Shown here: one piece after another, positions 1 to 5,549 of the stretch
How the letters are laid out: each line of letters opens with the position of its first letter
Position numbering within the stretch: position 1 is the first letter of the stretch
From: Actinomycetota bacterium
GTDB lineage: Bacteria > Actinomycetota > Aquicultoria > Aquicultorales > Aquicultoraceae
Assembly: GCA_030017355.1 (NCBI GenBank)
Contig: JASEIR010000088.1
Coordinates: 1 to 9,517, forward strand
DNA length: 9,517 bases
Reading direction: 5' to 3'
Translations under genes and position numbers: made by a program
Notes under the pieces: generated by a model
The model's input: the letters and a program-made list of their open reading frames with translations, nothing else
The model's database searches: none
Told to the model about the DNA's origin: nothing

Positions 1-31
1 ATTTAGCCGATTTGACCCAAATCGGCTAAAT
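1..31. repeat. 13-bp perfect inverted repeat (hairpin) followed by T-rich tract
   Basis: Bases 1-13 (ATTTAGCCGATTT) are the exact reverse complement of 19-31, with the 5-nt loop GACCC. The stem is followed by TCGGAGGAACGTCCCCC and a T-rich tract at about 48-61. It could be the terminator of a gene lying left of the window, although the T tract starts some 16 nt after the stem. It could also be the edge of a palindromic mobile repeat. The GGAACGTCCCCC string resembles motifs I associate with REP-type elements, but that link is weak. Confidence 0.6.
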
Positions 32-75
32 CGGAGGAACGTCCCCCTTTTTTCTTTTTTTAGCGCATAAGCAAG

Positions 76-112
76 TTGTCATATATTGCTTCTTTAGCTA
101 AAATTATGACAA
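76..112. repeat. 8-bp inverted repeat TTGTCATA / TATGACAA
   Basis: TTGTCATA (76-83) is the perfect reverse complement of TATGACAA (105-112), separated by 21 nt. It lies in the non-coding stretch ahead of the DUF5714 gene. It could be a hairpin or a two-half-site operator; the sequence does not decide between them. Confidence 0.4.
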
Positions 113-182
113 GGGCTGGTTTAAGGCAAGATCAAACTTCTTCTTTTCTGATTTGGTAATTATCCAACAAAAGTACTAGCTA

Positions 183-267
183 AAAACTCTAAATCTATCT
201 TAGAGAGGAAAGTAGCCTAGGTATGACTGTCGATAAAGTATAGCAAACATACCTAGGCGGGAGTTTT
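183..267 (+). promoter_or_regulatory. Putative structured leader element
   Basis: Three nested or adjacent pairings are visible. The outer stem is AAAACTC (183-189) with GAGTTTT (261-267). An alternative small hairpin pairs CTCTAA (187-192) with TTAGAG (200-205). The main stem is the perfect 11-bp pair GCCTAGGTATG (215-225) and CATACCTAGGC (248-258) around a 22-nt loop. The outer stem and the small hairpin share 187-189 and so are mutually exclusive, as in switching leaders. The segment ends about 200 nt before the DUF5714 ATG. It does not match the riboswitch consensus sequences I know, including c-di-GMP-I and preQ1. It may be an unknown cis-RNA or a palindromic repeat. Confidence 0.4.
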
Positions 268-310
268 GGTATATAGTAGTAATCTAAGCACAATTATGTC
301 AATCGGTTGA

Positions 311-463
311 CGACTTGAATTTAATGTTGATGGGCATCAACATGGCCAACGCTGTGATAAACATGTAGGTAGTATAAGGATCAAAGACAAGCTATCCCAT
401 GACACTCCTAAAATATGCCTTGTTTGCGGTGCATCGTTAGAGCTTTTAGACCAAGAAGAATTA
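311..463 (+). other. In-frame open extension upstream of the DUF5714 ATG
   Basis: The frame of the DUF5714 gene is open for 51 codons upstream of ATG 464, back to a TGA at 308-310. The translation looks like protein: it holds a His-rich stretch (DGHQHGQRCDKH, codons 329-364) and a CLVCG motif (416-430), which is the first zinc-finger-like CxxC expected at the start of DUF5714 proteins. No ATG, GTG or TTG occurs in this frame. The only ATGs nearby (324, 330, 342) are in another frame that ends at TAG 366-368. The true start is therefore either a rare codon (ATA at 374 or 413) or is hidden by an indel near 324-366. Confidence 0.6.
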
Positions 464-1108
464 ATGACATGCTGCTTCTGCGGCAAAGAGAGTATATCAA
501 ATATTTGGTGCCCAGAGGGACACTTCTTTTGCATATCATGCCACAGCCTTTCTATTATTGATTTTGTTGCTGAAATTATTAAAACAAGCCCGTCAAAGAA
601 TCCATTTGCCTTGGCAGCTATAATGATGGCGTACCCTAAGCTTCCCGGCTGCTCTTGTGAGCATGCCTGGATATTCACTGCATCAGTTCTGACCGCAGTT
701 AAAAATGAAGGCGCTGTAAAGCTGACTATCGATGATATTTTTAAAGCATTAAGGAATGTAAAGAAACAGATTGCCTTGGATAGTGAATTTAAAAACAACG
801 TGTGTAGCATTGTTCCAGCCGTAGGTATTGTATTTAATACAATCTTTACAGCAGTAGGCAATGGCCAGGATGATACAACCATGAGAGTTGTTGCTCAGGC
901 TACTGAATATCTTGCCGATAATCAATTAAAGTGCAGATGCTGTAAAAATCAAGTTTGGACAACAATAGGTCTTTTGGTGTCCCTGCTTAATGCTAGATTT
1001 GGTATACAATTAGATGGATCGGTAGAGGATGTAACTTGCCACTTGTTTAAGTTGGTTGAAAATTGCAGCCCTGCAACCTGCCCTTTCAGTACATTATATT
1101 ATGATTAA
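464..1108 (+). CDS. DUF5714 domain protein, Cys/His-rich, probably 5'-incomplete as called
   Basis: The 214-residue frame starting at ATG 464 matches what I know of the DUF5714 family, whose function is unknown. It has CCFCG at 3-7, then CPEGHFFCISCH at 16-27 (a Cys/His cluster), a CSCEH motif at 63-67 within a helical section, C157/C159/C160 (KCRCCKNQ), and a closing Cys cluster C201/C206 ending in CPF. The Cys/His pattern suggests zinc or iron-sulfur binding; that is inference. ATG 464 has no convincing Shine-Dalgarno sequence, and the first family CxxC is encoded in frame just upstream at 416-427, so this start is probably too late. The stop lies 17 nt before the DUF5658 gene, which points to one transcript. 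No signal peptide or membrane helix is seen, so a cytosolic location is likely. Confidence 0.75.
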   Translation: MTCCFCGKESISNIWCPEGHFFCISCHSLSIIDFVAEIIKTSPSKNPFALAAIMMAYPKLPGCSCEHAWIFTASVLTAVKNEGAVKLTIDDIFKALRNVKKQIALDSEFKNNVCSIVPAVGIVFNTIFTAVGNGQDDTTMRVVAQATEYLADNQLKCRCCKNQVWTTIGLLVSLLNARFGIQLDGSVEDVTCHLFKLVENCSPATCPFSTLYYD

Positions 1109-1125
1109 TTGCTCTGGAGTTTAGA

Positions 1126-1656
1126 TTGGTTAAGAATGTTTGTTATGAAGGCAAAGATCATACAGGGGAATGCATTGGTCCTTGCGAGGGATGTGAAAGC
1201 TACGGGAAAGATCGAAGAGTAAAAGATCGCAGAAAACGGGGTATTAGCTTTAAGTTAAAGGAAAGAAGAGAAGGTTTTGATAGGAGAAAAAATCAGCTTC
1301 GCAATAAAAGTATTGTTGCAAAAGCTTTTGCTTTTGGAGCAATCTATCTAAGACATAGCCAAACTCTTCTGGCAATTCTTCTTGTTCTTTTTATTTTGCT
1401 TAACTTAGCTGATTATCTATTTACCTTAAAAGCGCTTGCTGCTGGATTTGTTGAGGTTAATCCGATTATGGATAAAATGTTTAGTGTGAGTTCAGCATTA
1501 GCTGGTGTTTTTAAAGTTGGGGCCACGATTTTTATTACTGCTGTTATTTGGCTCTTTAAAAGATATAGGGTTGTGCTTGAGGCAAGCATCTTGTTTTTGC
1601 TTATCTATATAATATTAATTGTTTATCATATTTACGGTGCGATTAAGTACTACTAA
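1126..1656 (+). CDS. DUF5658 family membrane protein with Cys-rich, Arg-rich N-terminus
   Basis: This 176-residue protein uses a TTG start at 1126, supported by GGAG at 1116-1119 with a 6-nt spacer. The C-terminal half has three hydrophobic segments (about 80-97, 122-144 and 150-171). It carries the DUF5658 signature LNLADYLFTLKAL..G..E.NP (N93, D96, T100, G107, E110, N112, P113). The N-terminal cytosolic-looking part has four cysteines (C6, C16, C20, C23), followed by a basic stretch with repeated DRR/KDRR/ERR units (29-54). Those Arg pairs recall the basic linkers seen near PilZ-type proteins, but no PilZ domain is present. Function is unknown. It lies 17 nt after the DUF5714 gene, so the two are probably co-transcribed and both carry possible metal-binding cysteines. 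Confidence 0.75.
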   Translation: MVKNVCYEGKDHTGECIGPCEGCESYGKDRRVKDRRKRGISFKLKERREGFDRRKNQLRNKSIVAKAFAFGAIYLRHSQTLLAILLVLFILLNLADYLFTLKALAAGFVEVNPIMDKMFSVSSALAGVFKVGATIFITAVIWLFKRYRVVLEASILFLLIYIILIVYHIYGAIKYY

Positions 1657-1736
1657 CGATCTTAGCACTTACACGTGGACAGATCTTAGCGTAATTCAAA
1701 CAGTTGCCGACAAATAAATTAAAGATTTCAATTAAA

Positions 1737-1924
1737 AATTCAAAATTAAGCATTAGCATTCTTAGCAGTAAAAGCAATAACTGGCAGAAGAAGAACAGTT
1801 ATCTACCAAAAAAGAATTATCACTAGTATCTTTTAGATAAAACAAATACCTGGCAGTAGATAGACAGTTACAACTAGGAGTGATAAGCACTTTAGAGCTA
1901 TATATCAATTTTTAATTTTGAATT
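1737..1924. repeat. AT-rich inverted-repeat element, MITE-like
   Basis: AATTCAAAATTA (1737-1748) is the perfect reverse complement of TAATTTTGAATT (1913-1924), enclosing 164 nt without a reading frame of note. Inside are two imperfect direct copies of a 22-nt unit (1781-1802 and 1850-1871), 69 nt apart, sharing CTGGCAG and ACAGTTA. There is also a 7-bp hairpin ATAACTG/CAGTTAT (1777-1783 and 1796-1802) and an 8-bp inverted repeat TTATCACT (1817-1824) with AGTGATAA (1879-1886). A non-autonomous mobile element or a small structured RNA are both possible; no target-site duplication was established. Confidence 0.4.
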
Positions 1925-1934
1925 GCAATTTTGC

Positions 1935-1955
1935 ATTTTGAATTTTGAATTTTGA
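1935..1955. repeat. Three tandem copies of the 7-mer ATTTTGA
   Basis: ATTTTGA repeats exactly at 1935, 1942 and 1949, then degenerates. It sits immediately right of the AT-rich inverted-repeat element and shares its TTTTGAATT vocabulary. Confidence 0.6.
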
Positions 1956-1972
1956 ATTTCTTTAGCGGTGGT

Positions 1973-2051
1973 CGGCGGTCTGCCGTCGGCGGTCGTTTAT
2001 AGCGGCGGTCTGCCGTCGGCGGTCAGGCTCTGAAGGAGCCTATAGCGGCGG
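1973..2051 (+). repeat. GC-rich dispersed repeat, copy A
   Basis: A sharp switch from AT-rich to GC-rich sequence. A 22-nt unit built on CGGCGGTCTGCCGTCGGCGG is repeated exactly at 1973-1994 and 2003-2024 (period 30). It is followed by a hairpin AGGCTC-TGAA-GGAGCCT (2025-2041). The 37-nt core 2015-2051 is present as a reverse complement at 5331-5367 with only two differences. It ends 60 nt before the CoA-binding gene. Confidence 0.75.
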
Positions 2052-2110
2052 TTGTTTATGCAATACTCTATAAGCTATTTAAAAATAGGTTTAAATAAGC
2101 GGGAGGGCAT

Positions 2111-2503
2111 ATGGACGTTGAGTTAATAAAGCGTGCTGTGAAAAAGGAAAATGTTTTTGCGGTTGTTGGAGCATCTAATAATCCAGTCAAGTACGGCTAT
2201 CGTATCTATAAGGACTTGAAGGAAAACGGCTATAAGGTTTATCCAATTAATCCCAGGGAAGCAGAAATACAGGGAGACAAAGCCTATCCGAACATAAGTG
2301 CACTACCAGAAAAACCAAACGTTGTGGACATAGTAACTCCACCCGCAGTAACAGAAAAAATCGTAGAGGAAGCGGTTAAGGAGAAAATAGAGATTGTGTG
2401 GATGCAGCCTGGCGCCGAGAGCGAGAAAGCCATTGAGTATGCCAAAAACAATGGTCTTGGTGTAATTCATGGAGCTTGTATTATGATTGAGCGAAAGGTT
2501 TAA
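2111..2503 (+). CDS. CoA-binding domain protein (YccU-like Rossmann fold)
   Basis: A 130-residue, single-domain protein of normal length for the CoA_binding_2 family, which shares its fold with the nucleotide-binding domain of succinyl-CoA synthetase alpha subunits. Visible are the strand-turn FAVVGASNNPVKYGY (16-30), the second strand ending in YPINP (44-48), a VTPP turn (75-78), and the WMQPGAES segment (97-104) followed by a conserved late cysteine in GACIMI (C123). The start is supported by GGGAGG at 2101-2106, close before ATG 2111. Family members bind CoA or related ligands in the cytosol, but the physiological role is not established. It stands alone, with 349 nt of non-coding sequence after it. 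Confidence 0.88.
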   Translation: MDVELIKRAVKKENVFAVVGASNNPVKYGYRIYKDLKENGYKVYPINPREAEIQGDKAYPNISALPEKPNVVDIVTPPAVTEKIVEEAVKEKIEIVWMQPGAESEKAIEYAKNNGLGVIHGACIMIERKV

Positions 2504-2538
2504 GATTGGAAATTATTGCCTTTTGGGAGTCTTTAGGC

Positions 2539-2565
2539 TAAAGTTCTGCAACTCTGTACCGATAT
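2539..2565 (+). promoter_or_regulatory. Sigma-28 (FliA/SigD)-type promoter
   Basis: TAAAGTTC (2539-2546), an 11-nt spacer, then ACCGATAT (2558-2565). The known sigma-28 consensus is TAAAGTTT-N11-GCCGATAA (SigD: TAAA-N15-GCCGATAT). Seven of eight bases match in the -35 and seven of eight match the SigD -10 form, with the exact spacer length. A start near 2573 would give a leader of about 280 nt before the small secreted protein gene at 2853, with no gene in between. Confidence 0.65.
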
Positions 2566-2852
2566 AGTGAAAAGGAATACCAAATTTAATATTGGCGCTA
2601 GAAATACATCTTATTATTTTTGCATGAGTCTACCTAGTCAACACACCATCAATCCACCAAGCAACACAATACCTACTTTAATGCTTCTGAAAACTTAATA
2701 GTTTGCCATTTTAGAACAGGAGAGGAACTGTGTAGTCTATACAGCCAATAATTCTGCAGTTTAGATGGTAATTAATGGTAATAAGGGGGGTTCTATTATA
2801 GGAACAGGTATGATTTTACGTATGTCAAAGCTTTTGCTTTAAAGGAGAAAGA
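2566..2852 (+). other. Gene-free leader between the sigma-28-type promoter and the secreted-protein gene
   Basis: About 280 nt without a credible reading frame. A 7-bp hairpin with one G-U pair, CTGTGTA (2728-2734) with TATACAG (2738-2744), and a short direct repeat ATGGTAAT (around 2765 and 2774) are visible. The stretch could be a long 5' leader or hold a small RNA. No known riboswitch is recognised. Confidence 0.4.
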
Positions 2853-3227
2853 ATGCGGAGATTGTTGTTTGGGCTGGTTATATTGATAATATTGGGTCAG
2901 ATCCCACAGGTTTCAGCCCAGTTTAAGGAAGAGCGAGAAGGTGTAAATGCAGCAGTTAAAAAAGTAAATGCCGCTTATAATACAGCAATTAACGCATACA
3001 ACAAAGTACAGCAAGATGCTAAAGAGATCCAAACTAAACTGATTAAGTTTAAGGCGGATGTTGATGCAGGTCTTGCCTATAAGGATAGGGTTTTGGATCA
3101 AGCATCAGAATATTATGGCAAAGCTGAAGAGCTTGCAGGCGAAGTTAAGGATGCTGTGGGAGCGCCAGAGGCCAGTTTGGTACCTGATAACAAGAGTGTT
3201 CAGGCCAAACAGGTTGCAAATAAGTAG
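2853..3227 (+). CDS. Small secreted coiled-coil protein, unknown function
   Basis: 124 residues with a well-placed AAGGAG sequence before ATG 2853. The N-terminus is a classic signal peptide: MRR, a hydrophobic core at about 4-15, and a probable cut after VSA (residue 22). The mature part is charged and heptad-like (about 27-100, rich in Lys, Glu, Ala and Val), so an extended helix or coiled coil of about 10 kDa outside the membrane is expected. The last 20 residues look disordered. There are no cysteines, no lipobox and no recognisable family. It has its own strong terminator, so it is probably monocistronic. The nearest plausible promoter is the sigma-28-type site about 290 nt upstream, hinting at co-regulation with motility or surface genes; that is inference. 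Confidence 0.7.
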   Translation: MRRLLFGLVILIILGQIPQVSAQFKEEREGVNAAVKKVNAAYNTAINAYNKVQQDAKEIQTKLIKFKADVDAGLAYKDRVLDQASEYYGKAEELAGEVKDAVGAPEASLVPDNKSVQAKQVANK

Positions 3228-3254
3228 CCTCGGTAAAACTAAATAGTGAAGTTG

Positions 3255-3270
3255 GCCATCTTGAGATGGC
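3255..3270 (+). other. Hairpin immediately before the terminator
   Basis: GCCATC (3255-3260), loop TTGA, GATGGC (3265-3270): a perfect 6-bp stem one base ahead of the terminator stem. Two hairpins in tandem at a 3' end can stabilise the transcript or mark a small 3'-derived RNA. Confidence 0.5.
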
Positions 3271-3271
3271 G

Positions 3272-3305
3272 GCCCGCGTCGCAAAAGTGCGATGCGGGCT
3301 TTTTT
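3272..3305 (+). terminator. Rho-independent terminator
   Basis: A 12-bp stem (3272-3283 with 3288-3299, one G-T wobble) closed by the loop AAAG is followed directly by six T residues (3300-3305). It ends the transcript of the small secreted protein and insulates it from the UPF0280 gene. Confidence 0.93.
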
Positions 3306-3375
3306 GTTATAAGATAGAAACTAGTGGCTGATTATGGTAGCCTACATTTTAGCATTTCTAATTTGAGGTGCACTC

Positions 3376-4104
3376 TTGTACGAACCTCGTTTTTACCGTA
3401 ATCAAATGCTGGCAAAAAATCTTTGCTCGTTTGAGGTGAAGGTTAAGGAAACCGACCTTTTCATCTGCGCAGAACGGGACCTTAAAGATATTGCTTATGA
3501 GTTGGTCTTATTATATCGGTCGCAACTCGAGAATTTTATCTCCAGTTACCCGGTTTTCTTAAAAACTTTCGTTCCTATAGAAGTTCCAGCAAACGCACCC
3601 GATATTGTAAAGTCCATGGCTAATGCAGCGCATATTGCTGGAGTTGGCCCTATGGCAGCGGTTGCAGGAGCAATTTCTGAATATGTAGGCAGAGGCCTTC
3701 TTGAGTATTCCAATGAAGTCATTGTGGAAAATGGAGGAGACATTTTCATTAATACATCAGCCGAGCGAAAAATAGGCATATATGCAGGAAAATCTCCATT
3801 GAGTAATAAAATAGCTATTTCTATAAAACCAGAAGATATGCCACTTGGAGTCTGCACGTCTTCAGGAACAGTTGGTCACTCAGTAAGCTTTGGTAAGGCA
3901 GATGCGGTTGTTATTATCTCTAAAGATACCTCTTTAGCTGATGCTGTTGCTACGAAAATTGGCAACCTTGTGCACACGAAGGATGATATAAGACAAGCCA
4001 TTGCCCATGCACAAGATATACCTGGTGTAGAGGGTGCTATCATAATTATTGAAGATGGACTTGGTGGCTGGGGAAAGTTTGAATTTTCTCCATCATTTGC
4101 CTAA
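3376..4104 (+). CDS. UPF0280 family protein (ApbE-like fold)
   Basis: 242 residues, the usual length of UPF0280 proteins, which are common in methanogens and other anaerobes and resemble the FMN transferase ApbE. Signatures in order are GVGPMAAVAGA (89-99), VENGGD (117-122), GVCTSSGTVGHS (158-169) and DAVATKIGN (189-197). The NGGD and DAxAT elements are the ones shared with ApbE, where they form the flavin and metal site. The biochemical role of UPF0280 itself is not established. The start is TTG 3376, with GAGGTG at 3365-3370 and a 5-nt spacer. No signal peptide is present, so it is cytosolic, unlike most ApbE proteins. It follows a strong terminator and so needs its own promoter, which I could not identify. 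Confidence 0.88.
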   Translation: MYEPRFYRNQMLAKNLCSFEVKVKETDLFICAERDLKDIAYELVLLYRSQLENFISSYPVFLKTFVPIEVPANAPDIVKSMANAAHIAGVGPMAAVAGAISEYVGRGLLEYSNEVIVENGGDIFINTSAERKIGIYAGKSPLSNKIAISIKPEDMPLGVCTSSGTVGHSVSFGKADAVVIISKDTSLADAVATKIGNLVHTKDDIRQAIAHAQDIPGVEGAIIIIEDGLGGWGKFEFSPSFA

Positions 4105-4227
4105 AAGCTAGCATAACTAAAGACCTACCAATTATAATATTCTTGGTTAAGCTATTCATCAAGGCCAAAGTAGCAATGTTCGTAGCATTTGTATAAGCAT
4201 GTTAGGTATCTTTGGGAGGTAGAGCTC

Positions 4228-5319
4228 ATGGATAACTATAGGGCTCCAAGGATGCGTGGGTCACGGCAGCGCCGTAAAGTTAGATGGAATTATAAACGAA
4301 TAGCTTTTGCACTAGTGATTCTGCTTCTTATAGCATTCTCTGCTGCATATGGTGGTTATTCGCTAGCACACAAGCTAAGCGTATCTAATGGCCAAAAAGA
4401 GGAAGCATCAGCCAACAAGCCAACCCAAGTTAAGGCGCAGACTACTACTACAAAACTCCCGCCCACAACTACCACAACAAAGCAGCAATACATCGAGTAT
4501 GAGGTTAAGGCTGGCGACACTTTCTACGGCCTTGCTATCAAGTTCGGTACTTCGGTGGACGCGTTAAAGAAGTTAAATGGTGTTGCTAGCGATGATGATA
4601 ATCTGCAAATAGGCCAGATTCTAAAAATACCTGCAAAAGGTGTTTTAACGGCTCAGGCCTTAGATGAAGAAACGACACAGCTTGTTCAAAGCAACTCAAA
4701 AAGGTCAATAATTAAGGCGTCGTCTCAGGAAATATCCAGGGGGCCAACAAACGTTAAAAAAATCGCGCTAACTTTTGATGCTGGTGCGGACAGTAAGCCA
4801 ACATCAAAAATACTGAAAGCCCTTGATGATGCAGGTGTTGGGGCAACCTTTTTCTTAACTGGCAAGTGGGTTGAGGAAAACCCTCAGCTTACTAAAGATA
4901 TTGCAAATCGAGGGTTTTTAATAGGCAACCATACATATGCGCATCCAGATTTAACCAAAGAAACAGAAGATAATATTGCCTATGAGCTAAGTAAGACCGA
5001 GAGACTGGTTAAGGAAGCCACCGGTGAAACTACTAAACCGCTTTTTAGGCCGCCGTTTGGTTCGAGAGATAAGAGGGTGCTACGTATTGTGGCTGAGCAG
5101 GGATACCGGTCTATCTACTGGACTATAGACTCCTTGGATTGGAAGCCCACCATGACTCCTGAGCAAGTTAAAAACAGGGTTATTGCAGGGTTAAGCAATG
5201 GCGCAATAATTCTTATGCATTGTGGAAGTCCACAGACGGCGCAAATCTTGCCTGAACTAATTGATGAGATAAAGAACAGGGGCTATGAGATTGTAAGCGT
5301 GCCGGAGTTATTTGAATAA
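4228..5319 (+). CDS. Membrane-anchored LysM plus NodB polysaccharide deacetylase
   Basis: Start chosen at ATG 4228, because GGGAGGT (4214-4220) stands 7 nt before it. A longer frame opens at TTG 4189 but lacks a ribosome site and would add 13 residues. The 363-residue protein has a basic N-terminus, one membrane helix (about 25-45), a Thr-rich linker (about 71-85), a LysM domain (about 90-135, EVKAGDTFYGLA to LKIPA) and a NodB domain (about 176-363). Catalytic motifs are TFDAGAD (182-188), NHTYAH with H235 and H239, RPPFG (274-278) and LMHCG with H331. It should bind peptidoglycan or chitin-like glycan through LysM and remove N-acetyl groups outside the membrane. The second Asp of the usual TFDDG is Ala; D188 may take its place, as in the FDAG subfamily. 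Confidence 0.93.
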   Translation: MDNYRAPRMRGSRQRRKVRWNYKRIAFALVILLLIAFSAAYGGYSLAHKLSVSNGQKEEASANKPTQVKAQTTTTKLPPTTTTTKQQYIEYEVKAGDTFYGLAIKFGTSVDALKKLNGVASDDDNLQIGQILKIPAKGVLTAQALDEETTQLVQSNSKRSIIKASSQEISRGPTNVKKIALTFDAGADSKPTSKILKALDDAGVGATFFLTGKWVEENPQLTKDIANRGFLIGNHTYAHPDLTKETEDNIAYELSKTERLVKEATGETTKPLFRPPFGSRDKRVLRIVAEQGYRSIYWTIDSLDWKPTMTPEQVKNRVIAGLSNGAIILMHCGSPQTAQILPELIDEIKNRGYEIVSVPELFE

Positions 5320-5330
5320 GTGACCGCTGA

Positions 5331-5393
5331 CCGCCGTTATAGGCTCCTTCGGAGCCTGACCGCCGACCGCCGACCGCAGACCGCCGCTATAAA
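5331..5393 (-). repeat. GC-rich dispersed repeat, copy B (inverted relative to copy A)
   Basis: Bases 5331-5367 are the reverse complement of 2015-2051 with two differences in 37. The similarity continues to 5393 with one extra 7-nt unit. The centre is the hairpin AGGCTCC-TTC-GGAGCCT (5341-5357). It begins 11 nt after the deacetylase stop. There is no T tract, so it is not a classical terminator, although it could protect the 3' end. Confidence 0.75.
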
Positions 5394-5530
5394 GGACCAG
5401 GGACCGGAGATGGGAGACCGGAAAAAGACAGGGACCAGGGTCCAGAGGTCAGGGGCAAGGGTCCAGGGGACAGGGACCAGATTTGGGTCTAGGGTCTAGG
5501 GGCCAGGGACCAGATTTGGGTCTAGAGAGT
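5394..5530. repeat. GGGACCAGG-type degenerate tandem repeats
   Basis: This stretch is made of short variants of GGGACCAGG, GGGTCTAG and GGTCCAGG. A 22-nt unit, CAGGGACCAGATTTGGGTCT plus AG, is repeated exactly at 5471-5492 and 5504-5525 (period 33). No gene is visible. The strand is strongly purine-rich. Confidence 0.7.
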
Positions 5531-5549
5531 GGGTATCACCCTCCCCTAG

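Noticed and set aside
183..267. Known riboswitch such as c-di-GMP-I or preQ1
   Set aside because: The pairing exists, but the conserved nucleotide strings of these classes are absent, so no class was assigned.
337..882. 181-codon open frame on the minus strand
   Set aside because: It lies antisense to the DUF5714 gene, whose Cys/His motifs make the plus strand clearly the coding one.
1706..1713. GCCGACAA as a second sigma-28 -10 box
   Set aside because: No TAAAGTTT-like sequence stands 11 nt upstream.
2567..2700. GTG-initiated short frame of about 43 codons just after the sigma-28-type promoter
   Set aside because: No ribosome binding site, no protein-like features, and the start would overlap the transcription start.
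3058..3246. 62-codon frame overlapping the end of the secreted-protein gene
   Set aside because: It is out of frame with a well-supported gene, with no ribosome site and no recognisable motif.
3546..3857. Minus-strand frame of 103 codons
   Set aside because: It is antisense to UPF0280, whose family signatures are unmistakable.
4189..4227. Longer start (TTG) for the LysM deacetylase
   Set aside because: There is no Shine-Dalgarno sequence before 4189, whereas GGGAGGT is well spaced before ATG 4228. The extra 13 residues do not resemble the start of a membrane anchor.
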